41,862 nucleotides of DNA, taken from assembly GCA_035478795.1 (NCBI GenBank), contig DATIJJ010000009.1, forward strand, positions 1 through 41,862. Direction: 5' to 3'. Source of the stretch: DATIJJ01 sp035478795 (GTDB taxonomy: Bacteria; Pseudomonadota; Gammaproteobacteria; DSM-16500). Each line of letters starts with the position of its first letter. Position 1 is the stretch's first letter. Positions 17,462-23,225 of the stretch are shown here, in pieces. A program made the translations under genes and the position numbers. The notes under the pieces were generated by a model, which had not been told where the DNA came from, ran no database searches, and saw only the letters and a list, made by a program, of their open reading frames with translations.

Positions 17462-18232
17462 ATGACCATTACCCTTAAAACACCCCGGGAAATCGAAAAA
17501 ATGCGACTCGCCGGGCGACTGGCCGCCGAAGTCCTTGAAATGATAGGGCCTTATGTCAAGGCCGGTGTGACCACCGATGAGCTCAACCAGATTTGCCATG
17601 ATTATATCGTCAACGTCCAGAAAGCCATTCCGGCGCCGTTAAATTATCACGGTTTCCCGAAATCCGTCTGCACATCGGTCAATCATCAGGTGTGTCATGG
17701 CATTCCCGGTCCACGCGTGCTGAAAGACGGGGATATCGTGAATATCGATGTAACCGTGCTGAAAGATGAATACCATGGCGATACCAGTAAAATGTTTTCT
17801 ATTGGTAACAAGGTCTCCGTCCTCGCCGATCGTTTAATTAAAACCACGCTCGAATGTCTTTATGCCGGTATTCGGGAAGTGAAGCCCGGCGCACATCTGG
17901 GCGATATTGGCGCGGTGATTCAGGAACATGCCGAAAAAAATCGTTTTTCGGTGGTGCGGGAATATTGCGGTCACGGGATTGGCAAGATCTTTCATGAACC
18001 GCCGAATGTTTTACATTACGGAAAACGCGGCACCGATATTGAATTGAAAGAAGGCATGATTTTCACGATTGAGCCGATGATCAATGCAGGCAAACGGCAT
18101 GTCAAACTCTTGCCGGATAACTGGACGGTTGTGACGAAAGATCACAGTTTGTCTGCCCAATGGGAACACACGATTTTGGTCACACACACGGGTTATGAAG
18201 TATTGACCAAACGATCAGACGAAATTATTTAG
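17462..18232 (+). CDS. map: Type I methionine aminopeptidase
   Basis: MAP removes the initiator methionine from nascent proteins. The five metal ligands of the family are all visible: Asp in IVNIDVTVL, Asp in HGDTSKMF, His in GHGIGKIFHE, Glu in FTIEPMI and Glu in QWEHTILV. I chose the ATG at 17462 (MTITLKTPREIEKMRLAGRL) because it aligns with the E. coli start. An ATG at 17453 and a TTG at 17429 are upstream alternatives, and none has a clear ribosome-binding site. It is divergent from rpsB, a frequent arrangement, and leads into sodB with an 11-base gap. Confidence 0.96.
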   Translation: MTITLKTPREIEKMRLAGRLAAEVLEMIGPYVKAGVTTDELNQICHDYIVNVQKAIPAPLNYHGFPKSVCTSVNHQVCHGIPGPRVLKDGDIVNIDVTVLKDEYHGDTSKMFSIGNKVSVLADRLIKTTLECLYAGIREVKPGAHLGDIGAVIQEHAEKNRFSVVREYCGHGIGKIFHEPPNVLHYGKRGTDIELKEGMIFTIEPMINAGKRHVKLLPDNWTVVTKDHSLSAQWEHTILVTHTGYEVLTKRSDEII

Positions 18233-18243
18233 GAGAAAAAAAC

Positions 18244-18822
18244 ATGACACATGAATTACCCAAACTGCCTTATGCGATGGATGCGTTGCAACCGGTTATT
18301 TCAAAAGAAACGCTGGAATACCATTATGGCAAACATCATCAGGCGTATGTGACCAATCTGAATAACCTGATTAAAAATACCGAATTTGAAAATATGTCGC
18401 TTGAAGAAACGATTAAAAAATCGAGTGGCGGGATTTTCAATAATGCCGCGCAAGTGTGGAACCATACTTTTTATTGGCATTGCATGACACCGAATGCGCC
18501 GGGCGAACCGACGGGAAAACTCGCGGATGCCATCACAAAAAAATTCGGATCGTTTGATGAATTTAAAAAACTATTCAGTCAGGCTTCCATTACGACATTT
18601 GGTTCCGGCTGGGGATGGCTCGTCAAAAATGCAGGCGGTGAATTGGAAATTATCAGCACGAGTAATGCTGGCACACCCATGACGCAAGATAAAAAAGCGT
18701 TATTAACATGCGATGTGTGGGAACATGCGTACTACATTGATTATCGCAATGCGCGGCCGACTTATGTGGACAATTTCTGGAAGCTTGTGAATTGGGATTT
18801 TGTTTCTGAAAATTTTGCGTAA
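18244..18822 (+). CDS. sodB: Iron superoxide dismutase
   Basis: SodB converts superoxide to peroxide and oxygen. The 192-residue protein has metal ligands H27 and H74 plus the Asp and His of DVWEHAYYIDYRN near 157-161. The Fe-type pattern FNNAAQVWNHTFYWHCM and FGSGWGWLV supports iron rather than manganese. AGGAGAAAAAAAC precedes the ATG. No signal peptide is seen, so it is cytoplasmic. It is likely cotranscribed with map. The gene ends against a hairpin that serves the opposite strand. Confidence 0.97.
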   Translation: MTHELPKLPYAMDALQPVISKETLEYHYGKHHQAYVTNLNNLIKNTEFENMSLEETIKKSSGGIFNNAAQVWNHTFYWHCMTPNAPGEPTGKLADAITKKFGSFDEFKKLFSQASITTFGSGWGWLVKNAGGELEIISTSNAGTPMTQDKKALLTCDVWEHAYYIDYRNARPTYVDNFWKLVNWDFVSENFA

Positions 18823-18828
18823 AAAAAA

Positions 18829-18852
18829 CCGCGCGCATTGTGATGCGCGCGG
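18829..18852 (-). terminator. Intrinsic terminator for the 183-residue protein gene
   Basis: CCGCGCGCAT and ATGCGCGCGG form a perfect 10-base stem around TGTG. On the minus strand the hairpin is followed by eight T residues, so it terminates the minus-strand gene ending at 18866. It may also slow transcription leaving sodB, though the plus-strand side lacks a T-run. Confidence 0.85.
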
Positions 18853-18865
18853 GATTGATAAAAAA

Positions 18866-19417
18866 TCAGATATTCAACGCATACAGGCGTTTTTGTTCCG
18901 AGCGATAGATCAATGCAGGTTCTGTGTTGGCGGAGGGATCCTGGATGCGCTCCATCTCTAACCGCAACAGCAATAAGTTATGCGTATTGTCTACCAATCT
19001 GGTAGCTGTTTCATCATTGTAAGCTTCATAATCAAGATCAAACATTCGCACCAGCACATGAAATTTTAATGATTTTTTATTTTTCCCTACGCCATTTTCA
19101 TTTAAAAATTCGGTTAATTCTTTCTGGCTGGCTTTGATCTTGTCTTCATCAACCCTTGAGAAAAGAGCAGCCAGGTAAGGACGATTGTTAACGCTTGCAA
19201 ACCCGGGGCCATACAGGTCGCTGCCAATTTTAACGATACTTTTTTTATGCCTTAAATAATCAAAATAACCGGACTTAAATTTATTGTAATATTGAGTAGA
19301 AGTCAGTCCGTATAACTCATCCAGTTTTTGATTAATCTGATTGCAATCCAGGCCTTGTTCCTGAAGTGCTTTTTCTTCTGGTGCTTTTTTGAATAAATTT
19401 AAATTAAAACTAAACAT
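18866..19417 (-). CDS. Unrecognised 183-residue soluble protein
   Basis: I do not recognise this protein. It is 183 residues long, hydrophilic, predicted mostly helical, with no signal peptide or membrane segment. The N-terminus reads MFSFNLNLFKKAPEEKALQE. A central Lys-rich stretch (FLNENGVGKNKKSLKFHVLV) is followed by helices rich in Leu/Arg. AGGAG lies seven bases before the ATG, and a strong terminator follows the stop, so it looks like a genuine monocistronic gene. It sits between sodB and hicAB in the most accessory-looking part of the window. A lineage-specific or secreted protein is possible but not shown. Confidence 0.75.
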   Translation of the reverse strand: MFSFNLNLFKKAPEEKALQEQGLDCNQINQKLDELYGLTSTQYYNKFKSGYFDYLRHKKSIVKIGSDLYGPGFASVNNRPYLAALFSRVDEDKIKASQKELTEFLNENGVGKNKKSLKFHVLVRMFDLDYEAYNDETATRLVDNTHNLLLLRLEMERIQDPSANTEPALIYRSEQKRLYALNI

Positions 19418-19451
19418 GGCACTGTCTCCTCTTTCCGTTTTTAGAAAATTT

Positions 19452-19457
19452 ATTATA
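19452..19457 (-). promoter_or_regulatory. Candidate -10 box for the 183-residue protein gene
   Basis: The minus strand reads TATAAT inside CTTTATAATAAATT, about 35 bases upstream of the ATG. The -35 region is weak. Confidence 0.4.
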
Positions 19458-19497
19458 AAGGGAAATGCGTGAAGACGGGATTACAAATGTGTCATGA

Positions 19498-19544
19498 TCA
19501 GTCGAGGTTCTTCTTAACAAGATAAACCAGGCGCTTTCGCTAGC
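19498..19544. repeat. 46-47 base direct repeat, copy 1 (3' end of hicB)
   Basis: This 47-base segment nearly matches 20314-20359, in the same orientation, with one single-base indel and two or three substitutions. It covers the last nine or so codons of hicB, its stop codon and about 15 bases beyond. Together the two copies bracket the hicAB module. Confidence 0.85.
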
Positions 19545-19969
19545 TCCAATGGTTCTAAAGAAATAACCAATCGTTGCCCCAACGCTGCCGCTACACGTTC
19601 CAGTTGTTTCAGGTTAGGCCAATGATGCAGATCTTCAAGACGTGCTATTGCTGGCCAGGATGTGTTAAGCGTTCGAGCAATCTCTGAAGTAGTATGATCT
19701 CCCTTCGCCCACCTCATTAATAATGCAGCCTGTGCTCTCGCGTTGGGTGAAATGAGATAGGAATCATCTACAGAAGCTGAAGGCTGAGGAATATCCATCC
19801 CCTCATCTACCCGACCTTCCAATGTTAACGTGAGAACTTCTGACGCATTGAAGAGCGCTTCCTCCATCGTCTCACCTTCTGTAATAGCTTCCGGTAAATC
19901 TAAAAAGGAGACAGTATACCGCTTGTCAGATTCATTGTAGTTAATACTGGCAGGATAAAGTACGTTCAT
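19514..19969 (-). CDS. hicB: HicB-family antitoxin with C-terminal helix-turn-helix
   Basis: HicB neutralises the HicA mRNA interferase and represses its own operon. The N-terminal partial RNase-H-fold domain is clear (YPASINYNESDKRYTVSFLDLPEAITEGETMEEALFNASEVL). The C-terminal half is a DNA-binding helix-turn-helix (RWAKGDHTTSEIARTLNTSWPAIARLED). At 151 residues it is longer than the 138-residue E. coli protein. The last nine residues, LAKAPGLSC, are shared with the 304-residue protein encoded at 20329-21243 because both ends lie in the same repeat. The start overlaps the hicA stop by four bases (ATGA). Confidence 0.9.
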   Translation of the reverse strand: MNVLYPASINYNESDKRYTVSFLDLPEAITEGETMEEALFNASEVLTLTLEGRVDEGMDIPQPSASVDDSYLISPNARAQAALLMRWAKGDHTTSEIARTLNTSWPAIARLEDLHHWPNLKQLERVAAALGQRLVISLEPLELAKAPGLSC

Positions 19970-20151
19970 ATCAGCTTTACTCCGGTTTGTTTTTCAATTG
20001 CGGCAATCAGTCCTTTTCCGATATCCCGTTTACCATGGACCGGTACTGTCGTTCGCATGCTATCCTTACCCATACGATGATGACTGCCATTAACGCGCAG
20101 TACTTGCCAACCCTGTTTCTCTAACATTTTTATTATTTCTTTACCTGTCAT
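19966..20151 (-). CDS. hicA: HicA-family mRNA interferase toxin
   Basis: HicA is a small double-stranded-RNA-binding-fold toxin that cleaves mRNA when not bound by HicB. The 61-residue protein has the family layout: TGKEIIKMLEKQGWQVLRVNGSHHRM with the catalytic-type histidine in SHHR, then VPVHGKRDIGKGLIAAIEKQ. The toxin gene comes first, as usual for hicAB. No ribosome-binding site is visible before the ATG, and a TATAAT sits one base upstream of it. Confidence 0.92.
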   Translation of the reverse strand: MTGKEIIKMLEKQGWQVLRVNGSHHRMGKDSMRTTVPVHGKRDIGKGLIAAIEKQTGVKLI

Positions 20152-20152
20152 T

Positions 20153-20185
20153 ATTATACCATAAAAGATATATCATTAAAGATAT
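20153..20185 (-). promoter_or_regulatory. hicA promoter/operator candidate
   Basis: TATAAT at 20153-20158 lies one base before the hicA ATG, with a weak -35 near 20175-20181. The octamer AAAGATAT occurs at 20164-20171 and again at 20178-20185, overlapping the palindrome GATATATC. Such repeated half-sites are plausible HicB operators. If this -10 is used, the transcript would begin inside hicA and favour HicB, as with the internal promoters known in some hicAB loci. Confidence 0.45.
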
Positions 20186-20244
20186 GCTCCAGATCAAAAT
20201 CCGTCGAAAACTAAAAATATTAGTATATTCAATAAGTTATGTTT

Positions 20245-20295
20245 TTATCCGCCGGAAACCGCGGGCGCGAGGTCGAGATTTTCCTGTATAATCAT
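20245..20295 (-). other. 16-codon open frame with repeated 5' sequence
   Basis: On the minus strand an ATG frame reads MIIQENLDLAPAVSGG and stops. Its first 17 bases after the A (TGATTATACAGGAAAAT) recur exactly at 34112-34128. There is no evidence of translation. The C-terminal SGG resembles the end of double-glycine leaders, but no core peptide follows. It lies in the 177-base gap between the 304-residue protein and hicA. Confidence 0.3.
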
Positions 20296-20313
20296 ATGGT
20301 TACAGACTTTTTC

Positions 20314-20359
20314 TCAGTCGAGGTCTTCTTAACAAGATAAACCAGGCGCCTTCGCCAGC
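20314..20359. repeat. 46-47 base direct repeat, copy 2 (3' end of the 304-residue protein gene)
   Basis: This 46-base segment matches 19498-19544 and encodes the terminal LAKAPGLSC of the 304-residue protein, its stop and downstream bases. The similarity stops sharply at both ends, so it is a discrete repeat unit and not general homology between the two genes. Confidence 0.85.
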
Positions 20360-21243
20360 ATATTTTCCGAAGTCGACAATGCGGCTGATGAAACCGTTGG
20401 CGTGGAAGGCACAGGCGGCGCCGCCAGCAATCCTTGTGTCGCGACAGAGGGTGGCAATGATGGGTAGGAAGCAGACTGTAATGTAATTTTTTTTTGTTTT
20501 TGTTTTTCTATGAAAGCATCATAATCATCGAATTCCCCACGGTGATTGAGGTTATTAGCTGCAGCGGGTACCGCTTGATATAGAACAAGCATTATGTTGC
20601 CCAATGTTATTCTGGCTGCCTGTCGCTGCTCTTCATCCGGATAACCTGCTTCATCGATTGCCTTGCTTCCCCGTATATCACACTCGTACAGGCGAAAAAG
20701 AAGGTATGCACAGGTTTCTGCTTTCGTTTTTTCTTCTTCTACTTTCCTCCACCATGCAGGAAATTCCGTTTTCTTTCTTCCCAGTTTCTGCATCAGTATT
20801 TCTTCTGCCATGTTCCGACTGGAGGAAAAATGATTTTGGGAGCCTATTTCATCTGGATCTTTTTTGTCTGATGAAGCGAACCCAAAATGCTTATACCCTC
20901 TATACAATAGAATGCGTTCGTACAGGGATTCAGGTAACTCTTTTCTCATGGCAGCAGAGATATAACGAGTTAACGTTTCAAGATGTTCCAAAACTGACGG
21001 ATCAACCGGGACTTTTGAGTAGGCTGCTTTGGCTTTCATTCTTTCACAGGCCATCTTGCAGCATTCAAGGTCATCCAGGCTGGTATTGGCACCATATTGC
21101 ATCCGCTTGTCAAACGCATCTTTCCCCAGTGCAGCCTCCAGTGCAGCAATTTTATCCCAAATTGAATTCCAAACTGACTCGGCGTATGTAAGGCCACTTT
21201 CTTTCTGAGTTTCTGTCTGGCTACCTGAGATCATCGCTTTCAC
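20329..21243 (-). CDS. Unrecognised 304-residue protein linked to cbpM
   Basis: I do not recognise this protein. It starts with a GTG that overlaps the cbpM stop (GTGA), with an ATG three codons later as alternative (21234). It is soluble and helical over residues 20-240, with charged stretches (WWRKVEEEKTKAETCAYLLFRLYE in outline). A Pro/Ser/Ala-rich linker follows (SYPSLPPSVATQ, AAPPVPSTPTVSSAALS), then the repeat-encoded LAKAPGLSC. No membrane segment or signal peptide is seen. Being translationally coupled to cbpM would place it in the heat-shock operon, but its function is unknown. A disordered Pro/Ser-rich tail is common in secreted effectors; that is only a hint. Confidence 0.75.
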   Translation of the reverse strand: MKAMISGSQTETQKESGLTYAESVWNSIWDKIAALEAALGKDAFDKRMQYGANTSLDDLECCKMACERMKAKAAYSKVPVDPSVLEHLETLTRYISAAMRKELPESLYERILLYRGYKHFGFASSDKKDPDEIGSQNHFSSSRNMAEEILMQKLGRKKTEFPAWWRKVEEEKTKAETCAYLLFRLYECDIRGSKAIDEAGYPDEEQRQAARITLGNIMLVLYQAVPAAANNLNHRGEFDDYDAFIEKQKQKKITLQSASYPSLPPSVATQGLLAAPPVPSTPTVSSAALSTSENMLAKAPGLSC

Positions 21244-21563
21244 CGGCTATTTACAAAATACCGTCGAAGGGTCGTGAGTTCCGCCTGCAAACTTTCGACC
21301 TGGTTCATGAGATCAATCGCGAGTGCAATGCCCGCATGGTTTACTTCAAGATCATGATGTAATCGAACAGCAGTTGAAATCACGTGGATTTGCCTCGCAT
21401 TAAAACGCCAGCTGGTTGCAGAAGGACCCTCCGGCTCAATCGTTCCGTATTCAACAAGTTGAAATACAAATTCAGGCGCAACGTGACAAATGACACATAA
21501 CTCATCCAAGCCCACTTCTCCAAGCGGTTCAGGCGTTTGAATGGCTTTGGGATCTCCTTCCAT
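21240..21563 (-). CDS. cbpM: Chaperone modulator CbpM
   Basis: CbpM is a MerR-like helical protein that binds the J-domain of CbpA and inhibits it. The 107-residue protein has the family features: LGEVGLDELCVICHVAPEFVFQLVEYGTIEPEG at the start, the Trp-Arg-Phe motif (SATSWRFNARQIHVISTAVRL), and a C-terminal leucine-rich coiled coil (ALAIDLMNQVESLQAELTTLRRY). GAGGAG lies six bases before the ATG. It normally follows cbpA directly; here 214 bases containing a palindromic element separate them. Confidence 0.9.
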   Translation of the reverse strand: MEGDPKAIQTPEPLGEVGLDELCVICHVAPEFVFQLVEYGTIEPEGPSATSWRFNARQIHVISTAVRLHHDLEVNHAGIALAIDLMNQVESLQAELTTLRRYFVNSR

Positions 21564-21597
21564 CGTGTTCTCCTCACTTACCTAATTTTAAAAGCCT

Positions 21598-21760
21598 GTT
21601 GCATAATCGGACTTCAACCGGAGCGCACTCCTCCCTTTTCAAAGGGAGGTTGGGAGGGATTTTTATTAACGTTAAAAAAATCCCCCCGCCGCACCAGGAA
21701 CGTGCGTCGACCCCCTTTGATAAGGGGGTTTTTTCTTGTCGACAGCTGATTTGAATCACA
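21598..21760. repeat. Palindromic element (type A arm, different core) between cbpA and cbpM
   Basis: The left arm GTTGCATAATCGGACTTCAA...GGAGCG (21598-21625) resembles the arm of the element at window position 1. The core differs. It has a hairpin CCTCCC-TTTTCAAA-GGGAGG (21630-21649), then a Pu/Py-rich stretch, then CCCCCTT-TGAT-AAGGGGG followed by TTTTTT (21711-21734). The latter would act as a terminator on the plus strand. There is no coding content. Confidence 0.7.
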
Positions 21761-21777
21761 ACTTCTCTATCCGGGTG

Positions 21778-22755
21778 TTACCTGAAATGTTCCAGCAAAT
21801 TTTTCCGCGGATCAAATGGCATTTCCTGCGCCATTTTTTCATACAAGGCACGCTCGGCATCGGTATGCGCGGGCGGAGTCACAATTTGTAATAACGCATA
21901 TTGGTCCCCCGCCAAAGGATTCCCTGGCAACCCCCGACCTTTCAGTCGTAACTTCTGCCCCGCCTGCGCACCCGCTGCAATTTTCATTTCAACAGGACCC
22001 GCCAACGTTGGAACGGTTACTTTTGCACCGAGTGCGGCTTCCCACGGCGTCACCGGCAAGGTCAGGTAAATATCCCGTCCCTGTAAACTGAACGCAGGAT
22101 GCGGCGTGACATCAATTTCCAAAAACAAATCGCCTGCAGGACCTTTACCCATACCCGGTCCACCCTGTTTTGCGAGACGTAATTGTTGTCCGGATACCAC
22201 GCCTTTTGGAATCGTAATTTTTAACGTGCGAGTTTTCATGTGCACGCGGCCATGTGCATCGACTTCCCGCATTTGCAAATGAATCGTCTTTGCCCCACCC
22301 CGAAAGGCTTCTTCGAGACTGATATTAATTTTGGCGTGTTCATCCTGCCCGCGTTGATTAAATTGACCATGCCCTGCGTGACGAAACCCGCCTTGTCTTG
22401 CATGACCACCACCGCCAAAAATCGAGGCAAAAAAATCGCTGAAATCACCCGCATCCGCCGCACCGTCAAATCCACCCGCACCCCCAAAACCGGCAAAACC
22501 CTCCCAATTTGGCGGCGGTCTGAATTCCTGACCACTTTGCCAGTTGCTGCCCAGTTGATCGTATGCGGCACGCTTTTTGGTGTCTTTTAACACTTCATAC
22601 GCTTCCTGAACGGCCTTGAATTGCTCTTCGGCATTCGGCTCCTTGCTGACATCCGGGTGGTATTTGCGTGCGAGTTTGCGATAGGATTTTTTGATGTCAT
22701 CCTCTTTTGCATCACGAGGGACACCGAGGATTTTGTAATAATCTTTATATTCCAT
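21778..22755 (-). CDS. cbpA: CbpA, DnaJ-class co-chaperone
   Basis: CbpA is a class II J-protein that stimulates DnaK and, in E. coli, binds curved DNA in stationary phase. The 325-residue protein has an N-terminal J domain (DYYKILGVPRDAKEDDIKKSYRKLARKYHPDVS in outline, with the essential HPD). A Gly/Phe-rich linker (GFAGFGGAGGFDGAADAGDF) follows, then two C-terminal substrate-binding beta domains (LKITIPKGVVSGQQLRL and VTPHPAFSLQGRDIYLTLPV). No zinc-finger cysteines are present, which separates it from DnaJ. It follows uspA by 14 bases within a heat-shock cluster. Confidence 0.95.
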   Translation of the reverse strand: MEYKDYYKILGVPRDAKEDDIKKSYRKLARKYHPDVSKEPNAEEQFKAVQEAYEVLKDTKKRAAYDQLGSNWQSGQEFRPPPNWEGFAGFGGAGGFDGAADAGDFSDFFASIFGGGGHARQGGFRHAGHGQFNQRGQDEHAKINISLEEAFRGGAKTIHLQMREVDAHGRVHMKTRTLKITIPKGVVSGQQLRLAKQGGPGMGKGPAGDLFLEIDVTPHPAFSLQGRDIYLTLPVTPWEAALGAKVTVPTLAGPVEMKIAAGAQAGQKLRLKGRGLPGNPLAGDQYALLQIVTPPAHTDAERALYEKMAQEMPFDPRKNLLEHFR

Positions 22756-22769
22756 GACGCTCCGGTCGT

Positions 22770-23198
22770 TTATTCGTTTTCAGGCAGTCTGACCGTCAAC
22801 ACGTCACACTTCGCGCCGTGCAAAATCGCATTCGCTGTCGAACCCAATAACAAGGACAACCCATGACGACCGTGGCTTCCGCAAATAATGAGATCCACTC
22901 CGACCGTTTGCGCGACTTCAAGAACCCTCGATTTGGTCGGCCCAATTTCGACAAACTGGTCCTTCACATTCACACCCAGCTGTTCACCCAGTTTGGCGAG
23001 CGCCGTTTTGGATTCTTCAATCAATTGGCCTTCAATGTCCTCGATACCGAGATACGCATAACTGTAACCCGGTAACGGTTCAACCACGTGAATCAGGCTC
23101 AATTGTGCGCCCGTAAACCCGCGCATGCCCCGCACCTTCGCAATAATAAAATCCGTATCATCTGTCAGATCTGTTGCAAGTAAAATATGTTTGTACAT
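22770..23198 (-). CDS. Universal stress protein, UspA family
   Basis: This is a 142-residue Usp-fold protein. The ATP-binding type signature is visible as ICGSHGRHGLSLLLGSTANAIL (G-2x-G-9x-G-S/T). The N-terminal strand is YKHILLATDLTDDTDFIIAKV. AAGGATAG precedes the ATG. It lies 27 bases after clpB and 14 before cbpA, so it is probably induced with them. Confidence 0.93.
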   Translation of the reverse strand: MYKHILLATDLTDDTDFIIAKVRGMRGFTGAQLSLIHVVEPLPGYSYAYLGIEDIEGQLIEESKTALAKLGEQLGVNVKDQFVEIGPTKSRVLEVAQTVGVDLIICGSHGRHGLSLLLGSTANAILHGAKCDVLTVRLPENE

Positions 23199-23225
23199 GG
23201 TGGCTATCCTTTTATGATTCTCTAA

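Noticed and set aside
18823..18852. Terminator for sodB
   Set aside because: On the plus strand the hairpin is preceded by A residues and not followed by a T-run; it fits the minus-strand gene. A minor bidirectional effect is possible.
20604..21191. 195-residue open frame antisense to the 304-residue protein
   Set aside because: The minus-strand gene has translational coupling with cbpM and sensible helical composition; the antisense frame has neither. Because the minus-strand protein is itself unrecognised, this is less certain than other antisense cases.
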